A stretch of 64,000 bases of DNA from NCBI GenBank assembly GCA_026122225.1, contig JANEZZ010001374.1:248001-312000 (forward strand), read 5' to 3'. Origin of the DNA: Heloderma charlesbogerti. Taxonomy: Eukaryota > Chordata > Lepidosauria > Squamata > Helodermatidae. The translations under genes were made by a program, and so were the position numbers. Shown in pieces: positions 1-11,126 of this stretch (position 1 is its first letter; each line of letters opens with the position of its first letter). The notes below the pieces were generated by a model. It had not been told where the DNA came from. It did not search any database and saw only the letters and a list, made by a program, of their open reading frames with translations.

Positions 1-1245
1 CTCCTACTTGGATGACCAATTCCAGAAGGTGGTGCTGGGGGATTACTGCTCTGTGCCATGGCAATTGTGCCATGGGGTTCCACAGGGCTCTATTTTATCC
101 CCCATGCTGTTTAACATCTACATGAAACCGCTGGGGGAGGTTATCTGGAGGTGTGGGCTGAGGTGCCATCAATATGCAGATGACACCCAGCTCTACCTCT
201 CTCTTACATCAAAACCAGGTGAGGCAGTGGCTGTTCTGAATCAGTGCCTGGGCACGGTAATGGACTGGATGAGGGCTAATACACTGAAACTCAATCCAGA
301 CAAGACGGAGGTACTGTTAGTGGGTGGTTCGTCTGCCCGGCTAGGTGATATTCAACCTGTTCTGGAGGGGGTTGCACTCCCCCTAAAGGATCAGGTTCGT
401 AGTTTGGGGGTGCTCTTGGATCCAGAACTGTCACTTGAGGCACAGGTGAACTCATTGGCACGGAGCACTTTTTATCAGCTTAGGCTGGTATACCAACTAC
501 GCCCTTATCTGGACAGAGATAGCCTTGCTACAGTTATCCATGCTCTGATAACTTCTCGTCTGGATTACTGCAATGCGTTATACGTGGGGCTGCCTTTGAA
601 AACGGTCTGGAAACTTCAGCTGGTCCAAAATAGGGCAGCAAGATTGTTAACAGGGACTGGCCTGCGAGCTCATATTATGCCAGTACTTTTCCAGCTGCAC
701 TGGCTGCCAGTCCATTTCCGGGCCCGATTCAAAGTGCTGGTGTTAACATTCAAAGCCCTTAACGGCTTGGGGCCAGGTTACCTGAAGGATCGCCTCCTCC
801 CATATGTGCCTGCCTGGACCTTAAGATCATCATCAGCGGCCCTTCTCCGTGAGCCCCTGCCAAAGGAAGTGAGGCAGGTGGCTACTAGGAGGAGGGCTTT
901 TTCTGCTGTGGCACCCCGGCTCTGGAATGAGCTCCCTAGTGAGGTTCGCCTGGCGCCTACATTGTATTCCTTTCGGCACCAGGTGAAGACCTTTTTATTT
1001 TCCCAGGCATTTTAGCATTTTAGCTTTCTAAATTTTTATCTTTGCTGTTTTAAATCTGTATTTTAAACTCCTGTACTGCTGCTAGGTTTTATTGTGGTTG
1101 TATTGTTATATTGTGGTTTTAATGTTCTGTATATTTTAAATTGTTTTATTGTGTGTTGCTTGGATTTAATTTTTGTGAACCACCCAGAGAGCTTCGGCTA
1201 TTGGGCAGTATAGAAATGAAATAAATAAATAAATAAGTAAGTAAC
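1..1245 (+). mobile_element. L2-clade LINE, 3' portion (cut by window edge)
   Basis: The element enters from outside the window and runs through the RT frame and a short 3' UTR to a TAAA-type tandem tail (about 1219-1245). The UTR carries the phrase CTATTGGGCAGTATAGAAAT just before the tail, which recurs in other L2 tails here (34110, 18770). No TSD can be judged because the left end is missing, and L2 elements often lack one. Family assignment rests on the RT motifs and the tail. Confidence 0.85.
2..1015 (+). CDS. L2 reverse transcriptase, C-terminal part, open
   Basis: This is an open frame of about 337 codons that is already in progress at the window start, so it has no real start codon here. 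It shows the RT motif GVPQGSILSP (about residues 23-32 counted from the TTG at position 8), the catalytic box YADD (56-59), the LNPDKTEVLL motif and the L2-type C-terminal region rich in LDYCN, VQNRAARL and RLWNELP motifs, closing at a TAG. In the family this protein copies element RNA at a nicked target. No stop or frameshift occurs in the visible part, which suggests a fairly recent copy. The endonuclease and first RT motifs lie outside the window. Confidence 0.85.
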   Translation, partial: SYLDDQFQKVVLGDYCSVPWQLCHGVPQGSILSPMLFNIYMKPLGEVIWRCGLRCHQYADDTQLYLSLTSKPGEAVAVLNQCLGTVMDWMRANTLKLNPDKTEVLLVGGSSARLGDIQPVLEGVALPLKDQVRSLGVLLDPELSLEAQVNSLARSTFYQLRLVYQLRPYLDRDSLATVIHALITSRLDYCNALYVGLPLKTVWKLQLVQNRAARLLTGTGLRAHIMPVLFQLHWLPVHFRARFKVLVLTFKALNGLGPGYLKDRLLPYVPAWTLRSSSAALLREPLPKEVRQVATRRRAFSAVAPRLWNELPSEVRLAPTLYSFRHQVKTFLFSQAF

Positions 1246-1929
1246 TCCCATTGTGTTCAATGAGGCTTGTCTTTGATGCTTACTTCCTTTCTTTTTGGAA
1301 GTAATTAATTCGCAGCTTCACTCCTTTGCAGCATCAGGAGCTTCAGGGGAAAGGAGAAAGGGGATTAGAAAAAGGGCTGGTTGGAGCCAGGGTGCTTCAA
1401 GTATTCACAGGGTTAAGTCTCCTAAAGGCTCTGAAGCGCTTCGCCAGCTGTAATGGAGTAGTTAATGCAGAGCCTCACTCCATGGCACCATGGGGAACTT
1501 CAGCAGAGGATGAAGGATCTACAGCTGTGTTTCTTTAATGTTTAGTGCTTTAAGGAAGTAATTAATGGCGGGGTGGAAGACAGTGCTTTTGTCGAGATAC
1601 AGGAGAAAACCTTCCAGGCTTTTATAGAAGGGCAAAGGTGGTAGGCGAGAGCCTGGACTAGGGGGAGCCTCTCTTATTGGTTGAGGAGCCCCTGCCAGTC
1701 AGATGACATTCAACCGCCTCCCCGCCCGAAGTATGTTCTGTGAAGTGACTTATGATGGTGTGGTGCACTCACTCATGGAGCCCTGCATGGACCAAAGCAC
1801 ACCAAAGCTGGTTCCTAGGAAAATCCAGATAATCCTCCATTTGCTTCTCCTTCCATTGTTGTGGAGACACTGCCCCACTCCCGGACTAATATGGAACACC
1901 GTTATTCTTCAGAGTAGTGTGTGCAGTCT
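1246..1929. other. Unassigned sequence
   Basis: No gene seen. The first 30 bases (CCCATTGTGTTCAATGAGGC) resemble the inner part of the short MITE annotated at 16002. The open frames here are short and show no recognisable motif. Confidence 0.5.
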
Positions 1930-2222
1930 GATATTTGTGATGAAGTTCTTGGCTCAAAAATTGCATAGAAAAATTAGTATATTAGGTAAAGTTGGGTACA
2001 AAATTACATACATTAGGGAGAATTGTGCTCAAAAATGCATATGTCATTTTTGACATGCATATGTCAAGGGAAATATGTATGAAAATAAATGACAATTTTC
2101 ATGCATTCCTGTTTGTTTTTTTAAGCTGCACCCTGATGCAGAAAAAACTGGATGGAATGGACTTATGACTGAATAGATGCAAAACTGACATGGACTGGAA
2201 ACAGATTGATTTGTCCACCCCT
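1930..2222. mobile_element. AT-rich hAT-like MITE relic
   Basis: The sequence resembles the MITEs at 44713-45148 and 60075-62036: repeated short blocks of the type AAAATGCAT, an inner TGATGCAG block, and an end reading CCACCCCTA near 2222. The left end was not found and no TSD was seen, so the borders are approximate. Confidence 0.35.
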
Positions 2223-3039
2223 ACCTGCAATGAGACTTACAGAATCAGACTTCTGAAACAAATACAGAATCTAATTCCTTTTTCAACTGCCTGCAGCACA
2301 CAGCAAGGTCAGCAGAATCATGCCTCTACATAGATATAAAACGAAACCCTACATTAGCTTGCTCTCTAAAATGCTAGGAAACAATGGCTTTGCTTTTAAC
2401 AAATATTTTTAAAATGCAGAATACAGCTTAAAGGCTCTGCATTATTGCCACCGGCTTGTAGCAGTAGAAGATTTAAATCCTACCTGCCCCACATTCCTGT
2501 CACTAAACTATAAAGGAATCCACAGGGTCTCAGACAAGCAGCAGCTGGCATTGTAAATAATTTCATTTTAATCACAAAGCTTTGTGGTGCTTTGCAATTT
2601 GCCAAGTGATTGATTATGAATGAGCTGAGCTGATCTTCTTGACCTGCTTTAGTGGCAACTGTGGAGGAACAATTGTGGGGGTAAAAATAAGTTTGCAAAA
2701 GAAGAAGACGGTTTCACCTTGCCTTGCTTTTATTCAAAGTATTGCATCAGAACAACTATTAATGGAGAAAATTTCCAGAGCTAAATACCTTGAGAGCATA
2801 ATAGTTATGGGGATCATCCAGATTTGCAGGTGTTTAAGAAACAAAATAGAGGCAAGATTCATTTATTTGAAAATAATAGTATATAATCTTCAAAATTTCT
2901 CACTAAGCATTTTCAAACTGTTGTAGAAATCCCTTAAAGCTCAACTAAAAATGATTTTAACAAAACATACATCACCTTGAATACTGAACAAATGCAACCA
3001 GATCATTAATAACTGACTGGTCTGCCAAGTATCTCCAGC
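2223..3039. other. Unassigned AT-rich sequence with possible conserved non-coding segment
   Basis: No gene seen. Around 2480-2660 the sequence lacks repeat features and is rich in motifs of the kind found in developmental enhancers: ATCACAAAGCTTTGTGG (back-to-back TCF/SOX-like words) and TGATTGATTATGAATGA (PBX/HOX-like). This is only a resemblance; conservation cannot be tested here. Confidence 0.25.
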
Positions 3040-3492
3040 AAAGGAGATCGTTACCTTGTTGTGGTGCTGGAGCTTGAGCACCTCAATGATGCCATGAGCT
3101 AAACCGTGAAGGGACACCCAAGATGGGAAGGTCATGGTAGAGAGGTCAGACTAAATACAATCCCTGGGGAAGGTAATGGCAACCCACCCCAGTATTCTTG
3201 CTGTGAAAACTAAATGGATCAGTACAACCAGAGATATGTTGGTATACCATCGGAAGATGGGACTCCCAGGTCAGAAGATGGTCAGAAAGATCCTGATGCT
3301 GGGAAAGATTGAAGGCAAAAGGAGAAGGGGACGGCAGAGGGTGAGATGGCTAGATAGCATCACCGATGCAATGAATATGAACTTGAGCACACTCCGGGAG
3401 AGAGCAGAGGACAGGAAGGCTTGGCGTGCTATGGTCCATGGGATCACAAAGAGTCGGACATGACTTAATGACTGAACAACAACAACAACAAG
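3040..3492 (+). mobile_element. Internally deleted BovB (RTE) derivative: 5' end joined to 3' end
   Basis: The left part (about 3040-3280) is typical BovB leader sequence: the TGGTGCTGGAGCTTGAGCAC block, the GTGAAGGGACACCCAAGA block and the CCCAGTATTCTTGC block. The right part (about 3283-3492) is the BovB ORF end and tail, including the peptide LMLGKIEGKRRRGRQRVRW, GITKSRT, and an AAC-repeat tail. Everything between, that is endonuclease and RT, is absent. The product is about 450 bp with both termini, the layout of a non-autonomous derivative. The short frame at 3176-3463 spans the junction and is not a functional protein. Confidence 0.7.
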
Positions 3493-3955
3493 AAAATAGT
3501 CTCAGGAAATCTGGTTTTTCCACGAAAAGCTCCAGGGTGGCTGCGGGATGGCCATGATGTCATGTGCCCCAAATGACCTTGAAACACAGCCAGCTCACAA
3601 CAAATAGACGGTGGAGACACCCCCCCCCCAGAAGTGCAAATTTAGTCAGTTTAAAATGGAAGTTCTTCCCCATCCTTAATCGCATGTATGCCAAAGGAAT
3701 TCAAGGGTCCACAAATTTGGTTGGGCTTTGTAGGCAGACAATATTTGTGGTTGTTCTAACCACTTCCCTCCTCTCCTCTCCTCGCCTCTCCTCTGAATCC
3801 TCTGGCACATTCAGAGAACTGAAGGGAAGAAAAAGGTTCTCCCCTTGCACAGGAGTCAGTGACATTCAACAGCAATGAGAACTGTTTCTTTCCACTTAAC
3901 TTCCAAAGCACAATGCAAAGTGAGTCAAGATCTTTCCCTTTCTGCACAGGGCCAT
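3493..3955. other. Unassigned sequence
   Basis: No gene or clear repeat, apart from a run of nine C at about 3622 and a CTCCT-rich stretch near 3766-3795. Confidence 0.5.
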
Positions 3956-4444
3956 CTGCCTGGTCAGGTACCTGGTCCAGCAGTCAGCCATTGATAGCCG
4001 TACCCTCTATGAAGTTGTCTAATCTCTTTTAAAAACCATTTACATTAGTGGCCATCACTACATCTTTTGGTAGCAAATTCCATAATTCAGCTATGTGATA
4101 TGTGAAGAATATTTCATTTTGACTGTCCTGAATCTCCCACCATTCAGCTTCACTGGAGGTCCCCAGGTTCTAGTACTATGAGAGAAGGAAACAAATGTTC
4201 TATCTACTTTCTCCACCCCATGCATACTTTTATAAATCTCAACCTTTGGGGTTGAAAACTGGGAATGCTTGTATATCCCTAGCTCTAGTCCTGTGATAAT
4301 TTTGGTTGCCTTTTTCTGTAGCTTTTCCAGCTCTACAATATCCTTTTTGAGGCGTGGTGACCAGAACTGTGCACATTATTCCAAGTGTGGTCAAACCATA
4401 CATTTGTATAAAGGCATTACAATATTGGCAGTTTTATTTTTGAT

Positions 4445-4945
4445 CCCTTTCCTATTATTATTATTAAATTTATTAATCACCCATCTGGCTGGTCACCCAG
4501 CCACTCTGGGCGATGTACAGCGTACAATAAAACAGTTTAAAACAATAAAATTCTACAGTAAAAACATTTTCTAAAATACCCTAACCCATCCCAAATGCCT
4601 GCCTGAACAACCACGTTTTTAATGCACGACGGAAGCTCATTAAAGGGGGGGCATGGTGGAGTTCCCTAGGGAGGGAGTTCCACAGAGTAGGGGCCACCAC
4701 AGAAAAGGCCCTCTCCCTCGTCCCCACCAGTCTAGCTGTCCTGGCTGATGGGACAGAGAGAAGGCCATCCGAGGCTGATCTTGTTAAGCGGCCTGTCTGG
4801 TGTTGCTGGAGGCGCTCCTTAAGATAGGCTGGGCTGGAACCATATAGGGTTCAACACCTTGAATTTGGCCCGGAAAACAACTGGTAACCAGTGCAACTCC
4901 TTCAGCACTGGAGTGATGTGATCTCGCCGGTGGCTGCCTTTATGC
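4445..4945 (-). mobile_element. L2 LINE 3' end inserted in the old CR1
   Basis: This is a 5'-truncated copy of the same L2 family as 16640-18660. On the minus strand it carries the end of the RT frame (the VVAPTLWNSLP region) and the 3' UTR with GCCCAGAGTGGCTGGGTGACC, and it ends in ATT/TAA repeats at about 4445. CR1 sequence continues on both sides, so the L2 is the later arrival. Confidence 0.8.
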
Positions 4946-5430
4946 CTTATTTATCTTAATGATCCCTAACATGGAATTCACCTTTTTCACAGCTACTGCA
5001 CACTGGATAGAAGGTTTCATTGAAATATCTGCCACAAGATCCCTTTCCTGACCAGTCATTGTCCTCTCAGCTCACTCCTAACTCCAGATCATTTATGAAG
5101 AAGTTAAATAGTGCCTGTCTCAATACAGATCCTGGTGGATCCCACTTCTGACATCCCTCTACTGTAATGTAATTATCCATTTATTCCTATTCTCTGTTTT
5201 GTGTTTTTTATCCAGTTACTGATCCATAAGATGACATGTCTTCTTATTCTATGACTGCTAAGTTTGCTCAAGAGTCTTTGGTGAGGGACTTTGTCAAAAG
5301 CTTTTTGAAACTTCAAGTACAAAATGTCTACTGGATCACCCATATAAAAGGTTAGTGAGACAAGACTTGCCTTAAAAAAAAAAGTCCTATTGATTCTTCT
5401 TCAGCAAGACTTATTTTTGTTAGAAGATCA

Positions 5431-6325
5431 GTGTAAGCACCACCAGGACTTCCCTTGCAGTGCCTCCATTGGTATGTGGAACAAGGAACCTCTCCTGGAT
5501 GGGAAGCAGCTCCCAGAGGCCTCCTTCGGAGTCAGCGGCACTGCCCGGGAAGTTACCAGCTGATCCAGGAGCCAGTTAAACAAGCTGCAGAGCAGAGACC
5601 AGGAGGAGTGGGAAGGGTTAACTGGCAAGGAGCCAGCTTCAGGAACAGTTGATGCCATTTAGGGAGGCCCTTTAGGGAATCCAGGGAAAGAAACAAGGTA
5701 GCACAAAGAGATCAAAAGAAGACAAGCCTGTTGGGAAAGTTGGTGAGAGTGTGGATAGTCAAGCTAAAGAATAGGATGTAGCCATTCCAAAAAGAGCAAG
5801 AAAACACAAAGGGGAAGTTCAAACTGCCTAGATGGGAAAAGATGCACCAGCCTCTGGCTGGAAAGCAGAAGAGAGCCCTAAAAGGTACTTGCCTTGAGAG
5901 GAGGAGGAAGTTCTTAGAAGGCTTGGAAGACTGAGGGGGCTGACCCAAGGCTTCTAGAGATATCAGCTTCTTCTCAGTCTTGGAACAGACCTCAAGGGCC
6001 AGACGGCTCTTCCCTAACTTAACTCCAGGGCAGGCAGCTGCGGTCCTGATCCTACAAAAGGAGCAAGAAATAAAGGGAAGCAACTTGCCTGATTCTACTT
6101 ACCTGATTCAACCACATCACAGGTTGTTACAAAAATTGCTCTCACAGCCAGGACCTTCTTTACCTTAATTATCTCTTTTACTAGTTGGTGCTATAAGCCA
6201 TAGATTATTTTTGTGTATTAAACTGAAGTAAAGCCCATTTTCATGTCTGGAGTCAACCAGTTTTGTGTTTTGTTTATGGAACCCATGGAGGCAGGTGGGT
6301 TTGCCACCCCTGCCCATGTGGACAA
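5431..6325. other. Unassigned sequence separating CR1 blocks
   Basis: No gene. The tract lies exactly between two pieces of the old CR1 and is therefore probably an insertion, but I recognise neither its ends nor its family. Confidence 0.4.
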
Positions 6326-6511
6326 TCAGCAATTTGACATTTGAGTTTCTAAGTGCTCTGAGGTGGACACCATCTGGACCTGGTGATTTGTCCTTTCATC
6401 TCTTGAACGTCATCTCTTGTCACCATTATTTGCCTCAGGGAGTGAGGGTGGGTTGCTGATGCCTTTAAAAAATTGTTTATAGTTATGGTTTCTGGGACAG
6501 AGGGTGTAGAG

Positions 6512-6568
6512 CAGAGGTGTGCAACTTGTAGACCAAAACATCTGGAGGGCCACAAGTTGCTCGCCCTG
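6512..6568. mobile_element. Very short hAT-like MITE candidate
   Basis: It begins CAGAGGTGTGCAACTTGT and ends ACAAGTTGCTCGCCCTG, which are complementary over GCAACTTGT/ACAAGTTGC. The flanks (GTGTAGAG / GGCATAGAG) only loosely resemble an 8-bp duplication. At 57 bp it could be a solo remnant. Confidence 0.4.
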
Positions 6569-8104
6569 GGCATAGAGCATGAAAGCCTTAAAGGAACTTT
6601 CTTCTTCATTAGTTCTGGAAAAAGTCCCAGTGCTAAAGATGAGTGCAGCTATGGAGAAGACTACTGCTACTACTACTTCTACTAATAGAATACTTCTACT
6701 TATACATGAACTGTATAAGGTATATAGGTTAATTATTCCCATAAGATTTGAACTGAGAATATTGCAGCTCACACTTTTAGCCATACCACATTACCTTTCT
6801 AATCTTTAAAAAAGAGAGAAGAGCCCTTGTCAGGGTTTCACCATTGACTTGGATCCCCTGAGCAACTCCTTAAAGATCTCCTGCCTCCTTAAGAGTCCCA
6901 CCTTCCTTCTTTTGAACTTCCCCTTCCCAGTAACATGGGGTTTAGGCTGTAGGCGTTGGGTGACACAGTAGACACAGGGTTTAACCACAACAGTTTACTG
7001 GTAAATTAAAGCAAGCAAAGCACAACTAAAGGTATTTGCACAATAGAGCTGAGTGATACAAAAGGTATTAAGAGAAAATAAAAGTTGCAAAACGCAAGTT
7101 CCTTTACCCTAGCTGTCCTTATACTTCTCCAAGCTGCTTCTTTCTGCTCTCTTCAGGCTCTGATCTTCTTCTTTTCTGGTCTTACTGGCTCTTTCCTTCT
7201 CTTTTTATACTCTCCTCCCTCAAAACCGGAAGTACTGTTTCAAACCTGAAGAAATGAAACTTAACTAGAGAAGTAAAACTGAAACCTAGCCAGGGAAATG
7301 AAACTACTCCTCTAAGGGATAACCCCTCCCAACAAAAAAACCCCAGGCCTCTATAAGCCTGGCCATTTTTCCCTTTGCCCCTGTAGGCCTCAAATCTTTA
7401 CAGTCCTCTTCAATTTTTAAAAAAATATTTGCTGTGTTTATAGATGCCCCCAAGAACTAGCCATGGTCCAAAATGCACAGAGTTTTAATGTGAGTTTCCC
7501 TTTTATTTTTTCCCAACTGAAAATTTAATTCCAGATTAAGCATCCAGTTTAGCATCTCCTCCCCCTACCTGCTCCTGTGCTCAAAATTGCAGCTTCTCAA
7601 GGTTGCATTTGGTTTAAACAACAACTACTAATGAGGAGAGGGGTGCATGTCACTGCATACCGCATCTTATTTGGCGTTTATTTTATATGCTGCCCTCAGA
7701 ATAAATCTACTACGCTCCTTACATAAAGTGGTGCAGAGCTAGAACACCACACTACTTTAAATTGTTTGATCTCTTTCAGCAGGAGTGAAGCTTTGCTTTT
7801 AAGTTCTTAATCACCCATAATATTGTAATTTCATGCATGTATGCATGCATTCTAATAAACACTTCTCAAACTGTTATATCCTTGGGACTATAATAAGGAT
7901 TGTGTGGCATTTTCACATTCCAGCTAATTTAAATATCCATTGTTTTAAGAGCTACTAATGTGATTCAGGATTTTTGCTATGTTGTGTAATATGCACCGTC
8001 TTCAAAAAACTGTTATTCCACGTGCCCAAAAGGCAAGACTTCCTAAACATGTCTTTATTCCTTGTCTCCATAACCTATTAAAAGCATTGCCAACCTATCC
8101 CAAA
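6569..8104. other. Unassigned sequence
   Basis: No gene seen. Part of 6825-7400 has the look of a retroelement end (a T- and C-rich tract with TTTTTATACTCTCC), but no matching partner, primer-binding site or coding frame was found, so no element is called. A GCATGTATGCATGCAT repeat lies near 7834. Confidence 0.4.
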
Positions 8105-8841
8105 CAGTTTCATTTCATTTATTATATTTCTATACTGCCCCATAGCCAAGGCTCTCTGGGCGGTTCACAAAAATTAAAAGCCATTAAAATACACGATTAT
8201 ATAAAGTATAAAACCATTCACGTAAGAATATAAAACAGATAGCACACGCAATAATAGCATATTGAAAACAATTTAACATATATCTAAAACAATTTAAAAT
8301 ACTCAGTCAGAGACCATTCAGGACCTGATCAAAAGACTCATTATATGCTGCCAAATGCCTGAGAGAAGAGGGGAGTTTTAACCTGGCACCAAAAAGATGA
8401 CAATGTTGGCACCAGGTGGGCTTTGTCATGGAGATCATTCCATAAATGAAGGGAGAGGGCCTTCTCAGGGCTACCACTGAGAAGGCCCTCTCCCTTGATG
8501 CAGCCCTCCAAGCCTCCCTCAGGGGAGGCTCCCAGAGGAGGGCCTTGGATGCAGAGTGTAGTGTAGGGGTCAGTTCATGCCAGGATCAGGTATCGCAGTC
8601 CCAAGCCATGTAGGGTTTTATAGGTAAAAACCAGCATCTTGAATTGGGCTCGGAAATGTACAGGCAGCCAGTACAAGCAGGCCAGAATTTGTGTTATATG
8701 GTCAGACTGTCTTGTCCCTGTTATCAGTCTGGCTGCCACATTTTGCACAAGCTGCAGCTTCTGGACTCTTTAAAGGCAGCCCCGTGTAGAGTGCATTGCA
8801 GTAATCTAACTTGGAAGTTACCAGAGCATAGACAACTGAAG

Positions 8842-10974
8842 TCAGGTTATCCCTGTCCAGACAGGGACGTAGCGGGCCACCAACCGAAGTTGGTAGAAGG
8901 CACTCTGTGCCACTGAGGCTACTAGAACCTCAAGTGGCAAAGATGGCTCCAGGAGGACCCCCAATCTATGAACCTGCTCCTTCAGGGGAAGTGTAACCCC
9001 ATCCAGAACTGGTTGAGCACCCTCCATCTCGTCAGGACAACCACTTAGTAACAGTATCTCAGTCTTGTCTGGATTAAGCTTCAGTTTATTAGCCCTCATC
9101 CAGTCCATTGTTGCAGCCAGGCAGTGATTTAGAGCATCCACAGACTCACCTGAAGAAGATGAAAAGGAGAAATGGAGCTGCGTGTCATCAGCATACTGAT
9201 GGTAGTGCACTCCCAAACTCTATCACACTCAACCATTTCATGTAGATGTTGAATAACATGGGGGACAAAACTGACCCCTGTGGAACCCCATCCTGGAGAA
9301 TCCATGTGGCCAAGCAGTATCCCCCAAGTACCACCTTCTAGAGCCAACCATCCAAGTCGGAGTGAAACCACTGCAATGCAGTGCCTCTCACTCCCAGCTC
9401 AGACAATCATCCCAGAAGGTTACTATGGTCGATGGTATCAAAAGCCACTGGGAGATCAAGGAGAGTCAACCAGATCACAGTCCCCCTGTCTCTCTCCCGA
9501 TACATGTCATCACAAAGGGCAACCAAAGCTGTTTCCATGCCAAAACCTGTTCTGAACCCCGACTGAAATGGATCTAGATAATTAGTCTCATCCATGAGTG
9601 TCTGGAGTTGGTTGGCAACCACCCGCACAAGAACCTTGCCCAAGAAAGGAACATTTGCCACTGGCCTAAAATTAAGATTTCCAGGTCCAGGGAAGGTTTC
9701 TTCAGGAGTGGTCTCATCACTGCCTCTTTGAGGCAGCCCAGGACCACTCCCTCTTGCAAGGAGGCATTTATCACTTCCCTGGCCCAGCCTGGTGTTCCTT
9801 CCCTGCCAGATGCACCTGCTGTAACACTGGAGTCTAGGTCCCGGCGGATGGAAAAGATTTTATGCAAATAAATTACAGTGGGCCTCAGGTGGGTCTACAG
9901 CATCCTTAGGGCCAGCATGTAATATGCCATGGATGACCTGAAAAGCTCCGCTGGGTGGCATATGGAAGATTGAAAAGAGGCAGCAAAATGCTGTTTCTTT
10001 GCCGCCCTCACTGCCACTGAGTATACCTCACCATAGGCACACACTAGTGTTCTATTGCACCCACTAGGAGTTCTTCTCCATCTCTACTCAAGCTGTCTCC
10101 TATTTTGTTTCATGGCTCTCAGCTCTGGAGTATACCACAGAGCAGAGCAATCATTTCAACCGCCTGTGTCGTTTCTGTATTCCACAGATCAACCAGGGTT
10201 TTGACGTGAGAGTCAGCCATATCAGCTGGAAACCCCCTAGAACCCTCTGGAAACTATCCAGATCTATTAGCCTCTGAGGGCAGACCATCTTAATAGGTCC
10301 CCCACCGTTGCAGGTGGGAAAAGCTGTCATAAATCTAAACTTACGCAGACAATGATCTGACCAGTACAATGGGAGTGAAGCAAAGTCTCCCTGTCCAGTT
10401 GAGAAAACCAAGTCTAGAGTATGCCCCGCTACATGCATTGGGTCGATGACATGTTGAGACAGTCCCATGGTTGTCATGGATATCAGGAAATCCTGAGCCA
10501 CCCCTAACAAGGTGCCTGCAGCATGAATGTTGACATTCCCCAGAACCAACAGTCTGCGGGATCTCAACAACACACCCAAGACCACCTCCATTGGCTCAGA
10601 TAGGGAGTCTGTTGAGCAGTGGGGTGGGCTGTACACCAACAGAATTCCCAATCTGTCCCGCTGGCCCAACACAAGGTGCAAACACTCCAGACCAGTAGTC
10701 AAATGGACAGGGAGCCTGCAGAGGGAGATGAAATTCCTATAGACCGCAGAAATTCCTATAGACCCCACTCCCCGGCCCTCAAGCCTACCCTGATGCTGAA
10801 CCCCGGTGGGCAGAGCTGAGAGAAACTAACTCCTCCCTGCTCACCCACCCAGGCCTCAGTTATGCATGCCAGATCAGCCGCCTCATCCACTATAAAGTCA
10901 TGGATAAAGGAGGCCTTATTCTGAACTGATCTGGCATCTAGCAGCAGCAGCCAAAGGGCAGGCTGATAGTGCAA
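8842..10974 (-). pseudogene. Broken L2 ORF2 (endonuclease + reverse transcriptase)
   Basis: Pieces of one protein are spread over several frames. The N-terminal endonuclease piece (10974-10756) contains DARSVQNKASFIHDFI and LACITEAWV. The next piece (10768-10151) contains GNVNIHA in place of the usual GDFNIHA, then GHTLDLVFS and WSDHCL, the C-terminal APE-endonuclease motifs. RT pieces contain LDPFQSGFRTG and AFDTIDHSNLL (9661-9407), then YADDTQLHFSF and KLKLNPDKTEILLL (9216-8842). The loss of the GDFN aspartate and the frame breaks make it inactive. Confidence 0.75.
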
Positions 10975-11126
10975 CCACCATGCCTGCTTGTTGGGGGAGG
11001 GCCAGAACGCGGCACAGTTGTTAACTATCTGGGCCTTGTTCCCCTAAGCTGGCTAACCTTCCTCCCAATGCCAAATCTCCCTGGACCCATAACCACAATA
11101 ATTGGGGGCCCCTCAAGTCTCCCAAC

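Larger units (their letters stand above)
3956..6480 (-). mobile_element. Old CR1-group LINE, fragmented
   Basis: Three blocks read in order on the minus strand as parts of one ancient CR1-group RT frame and 3' end: 6330-6480, 4946-5430 and 3956-4444. Recognisable plus-strand phrases are TTGTCAAAAGCTTTTTGAAA (5296), AACATGGAATTCACCTTTTTC (4969) and GTTCTAGTACTATGAGAGAA (4169), which are widespread in amniote genomes. The frame is broken by many stops. An L2 tail sits at 4445-4945, and 5431-6325 is unrelated sequence separating two blocks. Confidence 0.6.

Noticed and set aside
6825..7400. Possible solo LTR
   Set aside because: No TG...CA borders or short target duplication could be placed.
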